Assembly: GCF_940670765.1 (NCBI RefSeq)
Contig: NZ_CALNVW010000017.1
Coordinates: forward strand, 62,001-126,000
Length of the DNA stretch: 64,000 nt
Reading direction: 5' to 3'
Source: Streptomyces sp. A 4/2
Lineage (GTDB): Bacteria > Actinomycetota > Actinomycetes > Streptomycetales > Streptomycetaceae
Under the pieces are notes generated by a model that had not been told where the DNA came from, searched no databases, and was given only the letters and a program-made list of their open reading frames with translations. A program made the position numbers and the translations under genes. This document shows, one piece after another, positions 9,144 to 17,666 of this stretch; position 1 is the stretch's first letter; the number at the start of each line of letters is the position of its first letter.

Positions 9144-10092
9144 CAACCGCCGCCGCCCCGCCCGGTTCGCCGAGCGAGGCGGCGGCTGCCGCCCCGACCA
9201 GACCCGCGTCATTGCCCATGAGCGCGGGAGCCACCTTCAGCTGTTGTACGAAGGAGAGCGTGGCGTAGTCCCGCAGCGCCCGCCGCAGCGGGGCGAAGAG
9301 CACCTCGCCCGCGCCCGCCACTCCCCCGCCGATCACGGCGATGTCGATCTCGACGAGGGTCGCCGTGGCGGCGATCCCCGCGGCCAGCGCCTGGGCCGCG
9401 CGCTCGAAGGAGGCGGTGGCGACCGGGTCGCCCGAGCGGGCCGACGCGGCGACCGCGGCGGCGGTGGCGTCGCCGTCCGGGCCGGGCAGCCAGCCGTCGG
9501 CCAGCGCCCGGCGGGCGATGTTCGGCCCGCTGGCGATGCGCTCCACGCAGCCGCGTGACCCGCACGGGCAGGAGTCCCCGTCCAGGTCCACGCTGATGTG
9601 ACCGATGTGCCCCGCGTTCCCGGTGGGACCCGCGCGCAGCACACCCCCCAGCACCAGACCGCCGCCCACACCGGTCGAGACGACCATGCACAGGGCGTTG
9701 TCGTAACCGCGGGCGGCGCCCCGCCAGTGTTCGGCGGCGGTCATCGCGACGCCGTCACCGACGAGCGTGACGGGCAGTCCGCCCACGGCGTCGCGCACCC
9801 GGCCGACCAGCGGATAGTCGCGCCAGCCCGGCACGTTCACCGGGCTGACGGTCCCGTCCGAGGCGTCCACGGGGCCGGCGCTGCCGATCCCGACGGCCGT
9901 CGTACGCTCCCAGCGCGGGTCGGCGGCGAGGGCCGCCAGCACGGTCCGGACGGCGTCCATCACCGTGTCGCCGTCCTCCTTGGCGGGCGTCGGCGCCTGT
10001 GTGCGGACGAGAATCTGCCCCCTGCCGTCCACCAGCGCGCCGGCGATCTTTGTGCCGCCGATGTCGAGCGCGGCTACCAGGTGGTTGTGCAT
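9133..10092 (-). CDS. ROK-family sugar kinase
   Basis: A 319-residue cytoplasmic kinase of the ROK family, with the ATP-phosphate motif DIGGTK at the N-terminus and the family zinc-binding CPCGSRGC motif after GHIGHI. It has no N-terminal helix-turn-helix, so it is a kinase rather than a ROK repressor. It could phosphorylate glucose or a related hexose released by the neighbouring alpha-galactosidase. ATG at 10092 places DIGGTK ten residues in; an upstream start at 10149 would run across the regulatory palindrome. Its 3' end overlaps the convergent alpha-galactosidase by 11 bases. Confidence 0.87.
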   Translation of the reverse strand: MHNHLVAALDIGGTKIAGALVDGRGQILVRTQAPTPAKEDGDTVMDAVRTVLAALAADPRWERTTAVGIGSAGPVDASDGTVSPVNVPGWRDYPLVGRVRDAVGGLPVTLVGDGVAMTAAEHWRGAARGYDNALCMVVSTGVGGGLVLGGVLRAGPTGNAGHIGHISVDLDGDSCPCGSRGCVERIASGPNIARRALADGWLPGPDGDATAAAVAASARSGDPVATASFERAAQALAAGIAATATLVEIDIAVIGGGVAGAGEVLFAPLRRALRDYATLSFVQQLKVAPALMGNDAGLVGAAAAASLGEPGGAAAVVSS

Positions 10093-10155
10093 CGGTGTCG
10101 GATCTCCAGGTGACAAGGGGTAATGAAGAGTGCTGTGGCCAGTCTCCATTCACCT

Positions 10156-10167
10156 GACAACGTTGTC
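10156..10167. promoter_or_regulatory. LacI-type operator between ROK kinase and LacI genes
   Basis: GACAACGTTGTC is a perfect 12-bp palindrome with a central CpG, the form expected for LacI-family operators. It lies 64 bases from each of the two divergent start codons, so one bound repressor could control both the kinase gene and its own gene. Confidence 0.65.
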
Positions 10168-10230
10168 CAGGCCCTATGCTCGACGCCACAGCTCTTCCCG
10201 CTCCACCAGCCGACGACAGGACAGCGCACC

Positions 10231-11259
10231 GTGGCCCACACCGCCAGCCACCCCGAGCCCCGATACGGCAACCGGCCGACGATGAAGGACGTCGCCGCTC
10301 GTGCCGGAGTCGGTCTCAAGACCGTCTCACGGGTGGTCAACGGCGAGCCGGGCGTCACGCCCGACACGGAGCGCCGGGTGCAGGAGGCCATCGAGGCCCT
10401 GGGGTTCCGCCGCAACGACAGTGCGCGTGTGCTGCGCAAGGGCCGTACCGCCAGCATCGGCCTGGTCCTGGAGGACCTCGCCGACCCGTTCTACGGGCCG
10501 CTGAACCGCGCGGTGGAAGAGGTGGCCCGCGCCCATGGCGCCCTGCTCATCAACGGATCGAGCGCGGAGGACCCCGAGCGCGAGCAGGAACTGGTGCTCG
10601 CGCTGTGCGCCCGCCGGGTGGACGGGCTGATCGTGATCCCGGCCGGTGACGACCACCGCTATCTGGAACCCGAGATCGCCGCCGGGGTCGCCACCGTCTT
10701 CGTCGACCGGCCCGCCGGGAAGATCGACGCGGACATGGTGCTCTCGGACAGCTTCGGCGGCGCGCGCGACGGCGTCGCCCATCTCATCGCCGGGGGCCAT
10801 CGCCGGATCGGCTTCATCGGGGACCAGCCGCGCATCCACACGGCCACCGAGCGACTGCGCGGCTACCACGCGGCGATGACCGAGGCGGACCTGACGGTGG
10901 AGGACGCCTGGGTCTCGCTCGGCGTCACCGAGGCGGAACGGGTCCGTGCCGCGGTGGGGGCCCTGCTGGACGGACCGGAACCGGTCACCGCGATCTTCGC
11001 GGGCAACAACCGTGTGACGGTCACCGCCGTACGGGTCCTGGCGGAGCGCGATCAGCCGGTCGCCCTGGTCGGTTTCGACGACATCGAACTGGCCGACCTG
11101 CTGGGCATCACCGTGATCGCCCAGGACGCGGCGGCGCTGGGACGCACCGCCGCCGAAACGCTCTTCCGCCGACTGGACGGGGCGAACGACGCACCGTCCC
11201 AGAAGGTGCTGCCGACCCGGCTCATCGCGCGCGGCTCGGGCGAGATCCCGCCCGCATAA
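10231..11259 (+). CDS. LacI-family transcriptional regulator
   Basis: A 342-residue repressor. The helix-turn-helix (PTMKDVAARAGVGLKTVSRV) begins about 17 residues in, followed by the hinge helix segment and a periplasmic-binding-protein-like effector domain (DLADPFYGPL, GFIGDQPRI, VGFDDIELAD). It likely responds to a sugar or sugar phosphate from the alpha-galactoside pathway. GTG at 10231 is chosen because upstream in-frame codons would cover the operator at 10156-10167. Autoregulation is likely. Whether it also controls the transporter and alpha-galactosidase is open: no copy of its palindrome was seen at 6902-7112. Confidence 0.9.
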   Translation: MAHTASHPEPRYGNRPTMKDVAARAGVGLKTVSRVVNGEPGVTPDTERRVQEAIEALGFRRNDSARVLRKGRTASIGLVLEDLADPFYGPLNRAVEEVARAHGALLINGSSAEDPEREQELVLALCARRVDGLIVIPAGDDHRYLEPEIAAGVATVFVDRPAGKIDADMVLSDSFGGARDGVAHLIAGGHRRIGFIGDQPRIHTATERLRGYHAAMTEADLTVEDAWVSLGVTEAERVRAAVGALLDGPEPVTAIFAGNNRVTVTAVRVLAERDQPVALVGFDDIELADLLGITVIAQDAAALGRTAAETLFRRLDGANDAPSQKVLPTRLIARGSGEIPPA

Positions 11260-11275
11260 CGGCAGTTCGGGCACA

Positions 11276-11309
11276 GTCCGGCCCCCGTCGTCGACGACGG
11301 GGGCCGGAC
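11276..11309. terminator. 34-bp perfect palindrome terminator
   Basis: A 17-bp arm starting GTCCGGCCCCCGTCGTC at 11276 is followed immediately by its exact complement, giving a 34-bp palindrome without any loop bases. It lies between the convergent LacI gene and the citrate-lyase-like gene and would act on both. Confidence 0.65.
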
Positions 11310-11329
11310 AGGCCCTGACCGGGCAGGCC

Positions 11330-12628
11330 TCAAGGGGCCGTCACCGTCAGGTCCGCGCGGCGCGGGCTCGCGAAGCCGTCCAGGTCGGCGCGGGTCAGGC
11401 CGGTAAGCCCGGTGACCTCCGCGGAGTCGAGGGCGCCGCAGTCCAGACCGCGCAGCAGGTAACCGCTGAGCGCCTTGGCGGTCGCGGGCTCGTCCATGAC
11501 GTCGCCGCCGGCCTTGGCCACGTACGCGGCGAGCCGGGCGGCGGCGGGCTCCAGGCCCTCGCGGTAGAAGGCGTACACGGCGGCGTACCGGGTCGGCAGA
11601 TGAGCCGGGTGCATGTCCCAGCCCTGGTAGTACGCACGGGCCAGCGCACGGCGGGTGAGGCCGTAGTGCAGCCGCCAGGCCTCGTGGACGTGCTCGGTCG
11701 TCCCGATCGGCAGCACATTGGTGGAACCGTCCGAGACACGGACGCCGGTACCGGCCGCCGCCACCTGCATCACGGCCTTGGCGTGGTCGGCGGCGGGGTG
11801 GTCACTGGCCTGGTGGGCCGCGCTGACGCCGACGCAGGCGCTGTAGTCGAAGGTGCCGTAGTGGAGTCCGGTGGCCCTGCCCTCCGCCGCGGTGATCATC
11901 CTGGCGACGGCGGCGGTGCCGTCGGCGGCGAGGATGGACTGGCTGGTCTCGATCTGGATCTCGAAGCCGATCCGCCCGCCGGGCAGGCCGTGGGCCTCCT
12001 CGAAGGCTTCGAGGAGCCGGACGAACGCGGTGACCTGCTCGGGATAGGTGACCTTGGGCAGGGTCAGGACCAGCCCTTCGGGCAGCCCGCCGGCCTGCAT
12101 CAGCCCGGTGAGGAAGATGTCCGTGGTGCGGATTCCGCGGTCGCGGACCGCTGCCTCCATACACTTCATGCGGATGCCCATGTACGGGGCGGCCGTGCCG
12201 TCGGCGTACGCCTCGGCCACCAGTCGGGCGGCGCGGGCCGCCGCCGCGTCCTCCTCGGCGTCGGGGCGCGGGCCGTAACCGTCCTCGAAGTCGATGCGCA
12301 GGTCCTCCACGGGCTCGCGCTGCAGTTTGGCGCGCACCCGCTCGTACACCGGGCCCGCCAGTTCGGTACCGATTCCGAGGAGCGCGGCGAAGGAGCCGGC
12401 GTCCGGCGCGTGTGCGTCGAGCGAGGCGAGGGCCTGGTCGCCCCAGGAGCGGACGGTCCGGGGCTCGAACGCGTCCCCGGGTACGTACACCGTATGGACG
12501 GGCTGGCGGGTTCCGGGGTCCCCCGGGTAGTGGCGCGCGAGCTCCTCGTCGACGGCGACGAGGGAAGCGCTGATGTCCTCGCTGACCGCGCCGGCCAGGC
12601 TCGTCGCCACCTTCTCCTGCTGACCCAT
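11330..12628 (-). CDS. HpcH/HpaI aldolase / citrate-lyase-like protein (DUF6986 type)
   Basis: A 432-residue cytoplasmic protein with the TIM-barrel fold of the CitE/HpcH superfamily. Family features include RIDFEDGYG (acidic metal ligands), LTLPKVTYPEQV, GRIGFEIQIETSQSI and LHYGTFDYSACVG. Relatives in actinobacteria are annotated as DUF6986; the reaction is not established. The ATG at 12628 follows AGGAGG at suitable spacing. It is transcribed alone, with its own promoter-like sequence and with hairpins at both ends. Confidence 0.8.
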   Translation of the reverse strand: MGQQEKVATSLAGAVSEDISASLVAVDEELARHYPGDPGTRQPVHTVYVPGDAFEPRTVRSWGDQALASLDAHAPDAGSFAALLGIGTELAGPVYERVRAKLQREPVEDLRIDFEDGYGPRPDAEEDAAAARAARLVAEAYADGTAAPYMGIRMKCMEAAVRDRGIRTTDIFLTGLMQAGGLPEGLVLTLPKVTYPEQVTAFVRLLEAFEEAHGLPGGRIGFEIQIETSQSILAADGTAAVARMITAAEGRATGLHYGTFDYSACVGVSAAHQASDHPAADHAKAVMQVAAAGTGVRVSDGSTNVLPIGTTEHVHEAWRLHYGLTRRALARAYYQGWDMHPAHLPTRYAAVYAFYREGLEPAAARLAAYVAKAGGDVMDEPATAKALSGYLLRGLDCGALDSAEVTGLTGLTRADLDGFASPRRADLTVTAP

Positions 12629-12679
12629 CCTGCATCCTCCTGTTTTCCGCTCATCGGAATAAATAATCCGTACAGCGAA

Positions 12680-12708
12680 GTTAATGGGCGGTCATGATCT
12701 GCGTCAAT
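12680..12708 (-). promoter_or_regulatory. Candidate promoter of the DUF6986 gene
   Basis: On the minus strand TTGACG (12703-12708) is followed by a 17-base spacer and TTAACT (12680-12685), about 50 bases before the ATG at 12628. Good match to a housekeeping promoter; called by eye. Confidence 0.5.
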
Positions 12709-12720
12709 GGGTGCCCGAAA

Positions 12721-12765
12721 CGGCCGGGGGCCGCGCGGCGAAATTCGCCACGCGGCCCCCGGCCG
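12721..12765 (-). terminator. Strong hairpin after etfA
   Basis: A 15-bp perfect stem (12721-12735 with 12751-12765) continues, after one mismatch, into GGCGAA/TTCGCC. It lies 16 bases beyond the etfA stop and ends the etfBA operon. Confidence 0.7.
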
Positions 12766-12780
12766 TACGGAATACGCTGG

Positions 12781-13743
12781 TCAGCCCTTGCGCGAGGTGA
12801 CTTCCTCGGTGAGCTGCGGGACGACCTGGAAGAGGTCACCGACGACGCCGTAGTCGACGAGGTCGAAGATCGGGGCCTCGGCGTCCTTGTTGACGGCCAC
12901 GATGGTCTTCGAGGTCTGCATACCGGCGCGGTGCTGGATCGCACCGGAGATGCCGTTGGCGATGTAGAGCTGCGGCGAGACGGACTTGCCGGTCTGGCCG
13001 ACCTGGTTCGAGTGCGGGTACCACCCGGCGTCGACCGCGGCGCGCGAGGCGCCGACGGCCGCACCGAGGGAGTCGGCGAGGGCTTCGATGATGTGGAAGT
13101 TCTCGGCGCCGTTGACGCCCCGGCCGCCGGAGACCACGATCGCGGCCTCGGTCAGCTCCGGGCGGCCCGTCGACTCCCGCGGCGTACGCGAGACGATCTT
13201 GGTGCCGGTGGACTTCTCACCGAAGGAGACCGTCAGGGCCTCGACGGTGCCCGCGGCCGGGGCGGCCTCGACCGGAGCCGAGTTGGGCTTGACCGTGATG
13301 ACCGGAACGCCCTTGCTGACACGGGACTTGGTGGTGAACGACGCGGCGAACGCGGCCTGCGTGGCCACCGGACCCTCGTCACCGGCCTCCAGGTCGGTGG
13401 CGTCGGTGATGATGCCGGAGCCGATACGGACCGCGAGGCGCGCCGCGATCTCCTTGCCCTCGGCGGACGAGGGGACGAGGACCGCGGCCGGGGAGACCGC
13501 GTCGTAGGCGGCCTGCAGCGCGTCGACCTTCGGCACGACGAGGTAGTCGCCGAACTCGGGGGCGTCGGCGGTGAGGACCTTCACCGCGCCGTGCTCGGCG
13601 AGCGCGGCGGCGGTGGCCTCGGCGCCGGAGCCGAGCGCGACGGCGACCGGGTCACCGATCCGCCGGGCCAGCGTCAACAGCTCCAGGGTGGGCTTACGGA
13701 CGGCACCGTCGACGTGGTCGACGTAGACGAGAACTTCAGCCAT
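12781..13743 (-). CDS. etfA: Electron transfer flavoprotein alpha subunit
   Basis: A 320-residue ETF alpha subunit. With EtfB it carries electrons from acyl-CoA and related dehydrogenases to the ETF:quinone oxidoreductase. The C-terminal FAD-binding domain is plain: SGGRGVNG, the [15 protein letters not shown] loop and [17 protein letters not shown], followed by [15 protein letters not shown] at 13743 has AGGAGAG eight bases upstream. It follows etfB by 71 bases and ends at a strong hairpin. Confidence 0.95.
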   Translation of the reverse strand: MAEVLVYVDHVDGAVRKPTLELLTLARRIGDPVAVALGSGAEATAAALAEHGAVKVLTADAPEFGDYLVVPKVDALQAAYDAVSPAAVLVPSSAEGKEIAARLAVRIGSGIITDATDLEAGDEGPVATQAAFAASFTTKSRVSKGVPVITVKPNSAPVEAAPAAGTVEALTVSFGEKSTGTKIVSRTPRESTGRPELTEAAIVVSGGRGVNGAENFHIIEALADSLGAAVGASRAAVDAGWYPHSNQVGQTGKSVSPQLYIANGISGAIQHRAGMQTSKTIVAVNKDAEAPIFDLVDYGVVGDLFQVVPQLTEEVTSRKG

Positions 13744-13814
13744 GACAATGCTCTCCTGCTGCGAATACGAAGAATCTGCGGGCGATCAGGCGGATGGAGG
13801 GGGCTCGTCGAGCC

Positions 13815-14600
13815 TCAGATGAACTTCTGACTCACCAGGAACTCCGCGAGCCGCTTGCCGCCCTCGCCCTCGTCCTTGACGATCGTGCCCGCGGTGCGGG
13901 CCGGACGCTCCGTAGCGGACTCCACCTTGGTCCAGGCGCCTTCGAGACCGACCAGGTCCGCGTCCAGGTCCAGGTCCCCCAGGTCGAGGGCCTCGACCGG
14001 CTTCTTCTTGGCGGCCATGATGCCCTTGAAGGACGGGTAGCGGGCCTCGCCCGACTGGTCCGTCACCGACACGACGGCAGGCAGCGAAGCCTCCAGCTGC
14101 TCGCTGGCGGTGTCTCCGTCCCGGCGGCCCTTGACCGTGGTGCCGTCGACCGAGACCTCGGAGAGCAGGGTGACCTGCGGGACGCCGAGCCGCTCGGCGA
14201 GCAGCGCCGGAAGCACACCCATGGTGCCGTCCGTCGACGCCATGCCGCAGACGACCAGGTCGTAGCCGGTCTTCTCGATCGCCTTGGCGAGAACCAGCGA
14301 CGTACCCATCACGTCGGTGCCGTGCAGATCGTCGTCCTCGACGTGAACAGCCTTGTCCGCACCCATCGACAGCGCCTTGCGCAGCGCGTCCTTCGCGTCC
14401 TCGGGGCCGACGGTGAGCACGGTGATCTCGGCGTCGTCCGCCTCACCGGCGATCTGGAGCGCCTGCTCCACCGCGTACTCGTCGAGCTCCGACAGCAGAC
14501 CGTCGACATCGTCACGGTCCAGCGTCAGGTCATCGGCGAAATGCCGGTCGCCGGTGGCGTCGGGCACGTACTTCACACAGACAACGATCCTCAAGCTCAC
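13815..14600 (-). CDS. etfB: Electron transfer flavoprotein beta subunit
   Basis: A 261-residue ETF beta subunit, partner of EtfA, with the AMP-binding adenine-nucleotide-hydrolase fold. Recognisable parts are the N-terminal IVVCVKYVPD, the ALSMGADKAVHV strand and the family signature CGMASTDGTMGVLPALLAERLG (given here in two pieces: CGMASTDGTMG and VLPALLAERLG). GTG at 14600 follows AGGAGAG. First gene of the etfBA operon; a dyad-symmetric site lies about 120 bases upstream. Confidence 0.95.
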   Translation of the reverse strand: MSLRIVVCVKYVPDATGDRHFADDLTLDRDDVDGLLSELDEYAVEQALQIAGEADDAEITVLTVGPEDAKDALRKALSMGADKAVHVEDDDLHGTDVMGTSLVLAKAIEKTGYDLVVCGMASTDGTMGVLPALLAERLGVPQVTLLSEVSVDGTTVKGRRDGDTASEQLEASLPAVVSVTDQSGEARYPSFKGIMAAKKKPVEALDLGDLDLDADLVGLEGAWTKVESATERPARTAGTIVKDEGEGGKRLAEFLVSQKFI

Positions 14601-14704
14601 GCCGGCTCTCCTACTGCATCGTCTTTTCCGGGCTGCCTTGTTGCTCGCAGCATAGGCGCCTGTTGGGGCGATTTCCGGTCGGGGGTTCCGACTCCCCCAC
14701 CAAA

Positions 14705-14734
14705 ATATTACTCGTCAGTACATCCAGAATGTAC
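14705..14734 (-). promoter_or_regulatory. Operator-like dyad and -10 upstream of etfBA
   Basis: GTACAT (14718-14723) and ATGTAC (14729-14734) form a perfect 6-5-6 inverted repeat, typical of a TetR- or GntR-size operator. On the minus strand a TAATAT -10-like hexamer (14705-14710) follows it, so the dyad would cover the -35 region. No good -35 is visible, which fits regulated expression. Confidence 0.4.
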
Positions 14735-14799
14735 CCAGTGAGCAAGCGCTTTGAACTGTGACCTGGGCAACGCCGACCGCCCGGTCACGCAGGAGGTTC

Positions 14800-15321
14800 T
14801 CAGTCCCGGAGCGCGGTGAAGCGGCCCTGGTGGTAGAGCAGCGGGCGCCCTGCCCCGGCCGGGTCCCCGGCGACGGCCTCGGCGATCACGATGCGGTGGT
14901 CCCCTGCGGGAATCCGCGCCACCACCCGGCAGACCAGCCAGGCCAGTACGCCGTCCAGCAGCGGCACACCCTCGGGGCCGCTGCGCCAATCGGTGGGTGC
15001 GGCGAACCGGTCGGCACCACTGCGCGCGAAGGTGGCGGCCAGCTCCTGCTGGTGCTCGCCGAGTATGTGCACGCCGACGTGCTCGGCCTCGGCCACCACC
15101 GGCCAGCTCGACGAGCCGGTCCCGACGCCGAAGGAGATGAGCGGCGGCTCGGCGGCCACCGAGTTGAGCGAGGTGGCCGTGAAACCGACAGGCCTGTCAC
15201 CGGCCGCGGTGATCACCGCGACACCGGCGGCATGCCTGCGGAAGACCGAGCGGAGCAGCGCGGAAGCGGCGGGCCGGTCGGTGGGAGTCGTCGGAGCTGC
15301 TTCAGAAGTCTGAGCCGTCAT
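14800..15321 (-). CDS. Flavin reductase family protein
   Basis: A 173-residue protein of the flavin-reductase-like/FMN-binding split-barrel family, which reduces flavin with NAD(P)H, often for a partner monooxygenase. Motifs are FRRHAAGVAVITA, VGFTATSLNSVAAEPPLISFGV, the VHILGEHQQELA stretch and the terminal GRPLLYHQGRF. ATG at 15321 follows AAGGA; a start at 15375 would add an unconserved leader. No partner oxygenase lies nearby, so the physiological acceptor is unknown. Confidence 0.88.
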   Translation of the reverse strand: MTAQTSEAAPTTPTDRPAASALLRSVFRRHAAGVAVITAAGDRPVGFTATSLNSVAAEPPLISFGVGTGSSSWPVVAEAEHVGVHILGEHQQELAATFARSGADRFAAPTDWRSGPEGVPLLDGVLAWLVCRVVARIPAGDHRIVIAEAVAGDPAGAGRPLLYHQGRFTALRD

Positions 15322-15535
15322 GGAATGGTGTTCCTTCTGCGGTGTCGGCGAACGGGACCCGGAGTGTTCAGACACCCGGACAGCGCCCGTCGGCGGTGCG
15401 GGCGAGGCCCGTGGGGGCCCAGCCGTGAAGAAGTCGGCCGTAGGGGCGAAGCAGCTGCGACATAGCGTCAGATTGACGACACGAGAAGCGCCCAGTCAAG
15501 AGCGTCGCGGAATGTAGGAGATCGATCACGGCGCG

Positions 15536-15955
15536 TCAGACCGCGTGTCCCAGAGCGGCGATGACATCGGCGCGACGCGGCTGGCCCGAGGCGCGGCGGA
15601 CGATCCGGCCGTCCGCGTCGAGCACCAGCACCGTGGGGGTCTTCCGGATGTCCAGTTGCCGCACGAGGCCCAGCTGCGCCTCGGCGTCGAGCTCGACGTG
15701 GGCGACGCCGTCGACCATGGCGGCCACTTCCTCCAGTGTCCGCCGGGTCGCCCGGCAGGGCTGGCAGAAGGCGCTGGAGAACTGGACGAGCGTCGCCCGT
15801 TCCCCCAGCGGTTCACCCAACTCGCGGGCGCTGAGCAGCACTTCGCTGTCGCCTGCGCGCACCTTCGGTCTCCGTTCGCTTCGCCGCCGTACCGGTCCGG
15901 CAGCGCGCGGGTCCGCGCGTACCGTCACACGCCGCGGTTCAGCGTGTCGCCTCAT
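15536..15955 (-). CDS. Thioredoxin-fold protein with CxxC
   Basis: A 139-residue thioredoxin-like protein. The redox motif FCQPCR follows the strand ATLVQFSSA, and the cis-proline loop is KTPTVLVLD. The N-terminal 40 residues are basic (RRHAEPRRV, RRRSERRPK) and lack a convincing signal sequence. It could serve in disulfide reduction. ATG at 15955 was chosen over 16129 because the longer form adds 58 low-complexity residues. It is the first gene on this strand after the divergent acyltransferase. Confidence 0.8.
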   Translation of the reverse strand: MRRHAEPRRVTVRADPRAAGPVRRRSERRPKVRAGDSEVLLSARELGEPLGERATLVQFSSAFCQPCRATRRTLEEVAAMVDGVAHVELDAEAQLGLVRQLDIRKTPTVLVLDADGRIVRRASGQPRRADVIAALGHAV

Positions 15956-16210
15956 TGCAGCACCCACCTGGCCACGGTGATTCCCGCGGTCGCGTGGAGA
16001 ACCGCCCCCGGCTCCGGCCGCACCGCGTATCCGCTGTTGAGGCGTGGTGCGGGCGCTCTTTTGACGACGTGACAAGAATCTCGCGGCCCGGCGACACCAG
16101 GGGTGGCTACTCTGGACGCCATGGGGCACGATCTGCCCAATGCCGAAAACCTACGGCAGCGTAACTTCCGCCGGGGGACACATCCCCGGGCACAGAAGGG
16201 TCTTTTCCAG

Positions 16211-16933
16211 ATGGCAGAACTCGTCTATCGACCGGTCATCGGCGCCGCTCGCGGTCTGTTCAAGGCGCTCGACCTGAAGATCGATACACAGGGTTCCGAG
16301 CACATCCCGCGCTCCGGCGGGGCCGTGCTCGTCAGCAATCACATCGGCTATCTGGACTTCATCTTCGACGGCCTCGTCGCGCTCCCGCAGAAGCGTCTGG
16401 TCCGCTTCATGGCGAAGGAGTCGGTGTTCCGGCACAAGATCTCCGGGCCGCTGATGCGCGGGATGAAGCACATCCCGGTGGACCGCAAGCAGGGCGAGGC
16501 CGCCTACCGGCACGCCCTCACGGCGCTGCGCTCCGGCGAGATCATCGGCGTCTTCCCCGAGGCCACCATCTCGGAGTCCTTCACGCTCAAGAGCTTCAAG
16601 TCGGGCGCCGCGCGGCTGGCCCAGGACGCCGGCGTACCGCTGATCCCGATGGCGCTGTGGGGCACCCAGCGGCTGTGGACCAAGGGTCGGCCGCGCAACC
16701 TCAAGCGCAGCCACATCCCGGTGACGATCCGGGTCGGCGAGCCGATGGAGGCGCCCACCGACGAGTACGCCGGGGCGATCACCCGCCGGCTGCGCGAGCG
16801 GGTGCAGGAACTGCTCGAAGCAGCCCAGCGCGCCTATCCGGTACGCCCGAAGAACGCGGCGGACACCTGGTGGGTCCCGGCGCATCTCGGCGGCACCGCG
16901 CCGACCGCCGCGCAGGTGCGCGAGGCCGGCTGA
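16211..16933 (+). CDS. 1-acyl-glycerol-3-phosphate acyltransferase family protein
   Basis: A 240-residue PlsC-type acyltransferase that would transfer an acyl chain to a lysophospholipid at the membrane. It has the catalytic NHIGYLD (H-x4-D) block, the GMKHIPVDR block and the FPEATISES block. ATG at 16211 has AGAAGG upstream. An in-frame ATG at 16121 is preceded at leaderless spacing by a TACTCT -10-like hexamer and would add 30 residues, so the start is not fully certain. Divergent from the thioredoxin gene. Confidence 0.87.
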   Translation: MAELVYRPVIGAARGLFKALDLKIDTQGSEHIPRSGGAVLVSNHIGYLDFIFDGLVALPQKRLVRFMAKESVFRHKISGPLMRGMKHIPVDRKQGEAAYRHALTALRSGEIIGVFPEATISESFTLKSFKSGAARLAQDAGVPLIPMALWGTQRLWTKGRPRNLKRSHIPVTIRVGEPMEAPTDEYAGAITRRLRERVQELLEAAQRAYPVRPKNAADTWWVPAHLGGTAPTAAQVREAG

Positions 16934-16954
16934 CCCAGCGGAAACGTCTCTCCC

Positions 16955-16976
16955 GGGAGCGGGACGGCCCGCTCCC
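16955..16976. terminator. Hairpin between convergent genes
   Basis: GGGAGCGGG (16955-16963) pairs with CCCGCTCCC (16968-16976) across a four-base loop. It separates the acyltransferase from the convergent transglutaminase-like gene. Confidence 0.6.
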
Positions 16977-16979
16977 GCC

Positions 16980-17579
16980 TCAGAGCGCGGCGGGGAGCGT
17001 ACGCGCGAGATACGGACGGTCCGGCGCCGCCCGCAGCACGGCCAGTACGGCCGGGTGCGGAGCGGCGTACAGCGTCGGGTAGTCCACTTCTCCGTGCTCG
17101 GGGCGCACGGTCCAGGCCGTGCGGCTCCCGTCCGGGCAGAACTGCGCGTCGACACCCGGTTTGTTGCCGCGTGCGTCCTGGCGGGCCCAGCTCCGCCGAC
17201 CGGGCAGCAGTACGGCGACCAGGCCGTGGATCACCGGATGTGTTCCGTCGTCGTCCGCGAGCCGCTGGTAGCAGAGGGCCGCGGGAAGAGACTCGGCGCG
17301 CAGCAGCGCCGCCAGGGCGTGGGATTTGGCGTAGCAGATGCCGGTGCGCTGCCCGATGACGTCGGAGGCGCGCCAGGTGACACGCGGATCGCCCGAGTCG
17401 TTCGAGTGCGGAATCGCGTCACGTACCCATTCGAACGCCGCTTTGGCGTATGAGTATGCGTCGGTGGCGTCGCGGCGCAGCCGGGCCGCCGTCTCCCGGA
17501 CGAGCGGGTGCCCGTGGTCGATGCTCTCGTCAGCGGCCAAGTACGCGGCGGGTTCGGGTACTTCCTGGATCAGCTCCAT
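16980..17579 (-). CDS. Transglutaminase-like domain protein, probably leaderless
   Basis: A 199-residue protein with the transglutaminase/protease-like catalytic triad: Cys in RTGICYAKS, His in PVIHGLVAV, Asp in WARQDARGNK. Such bacterial proteins act as peptidases or amidases as often as cross-linkers; the substrate is unknown. The ATG at 17579 lies only nine bases beyond a promoter -10 (17588-17593) and has no ribosome site, so the transcript is probably leaderless. Convergent with the acyltransferase gene. Confidence 0.83.
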   Translation of the reverse strand: MELIQEVPEPAAYLAADESIDHGHPLVRETAARLRRDATDAYSYAKAAFEWVRDAIPHSNDSGDPRVTWRASDVIGQRTGICYAKSHALAALLRAESLPAALCYQRLADDDGTHPVIHGLVAVLLPGRRSWARQDARGNKPGVDAQFCPDGSRTAWTVRPEHGEVDYPTLYAAPHPAVLAVLRAAPDRPYLARTLPAAL

Positions 17580-17587
17580 GACGGGCG

Positions 17588-17616
17588 AGGGTACGAGTGC
17601 GGCCGACCGGAGTCAA
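17588..17616 (-). promoter_or_regulatory. Promoter of the transglutaminase-like gene
   Basis: On the minus strand TTGACT (17611-17616), a 17-base spacer and TACCCT (17588-17593) form a good promoter. Its predicted start site coincides with the ATG at 17579. It is embedded in the hairpin at 17598-17636. Confidence 0.6.
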
Positions 17617-17636
17617 TTGATTTCCGGTCGGCCGCA
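17598..17636 (-). terminator. Hairpin after threonine aldolase, overlapping the next promoter
   Basis: TGCGGCCGACCGG (17598-17610) pairs perfectly with 17624-17636 across a 13-base AT-rich loop. It lies 31 bases past the aldolase stop. The loop contains the -35 of the next gene, so the same DNA would end one transcript and begin another. Confidence 0.6.
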
Positions 17637-17666
17637 TATTCATACATGGAAAGTCGGCTGCACGCC

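Noticed and set aside
7041..9212. A 723-codon leftward open frame
   Set aside because: Antisense shadow of the alpha-galactosidase, whose catalytic motifs are intact.
15350..15450. A 31-codon ORF upstream of the flavin reductase, possibly a leader peptide
   Set aside because: It lacks the RRHVDL-type motif of known Streptomyces sulfur/flavin leader peptides and has no clear ribosome site.
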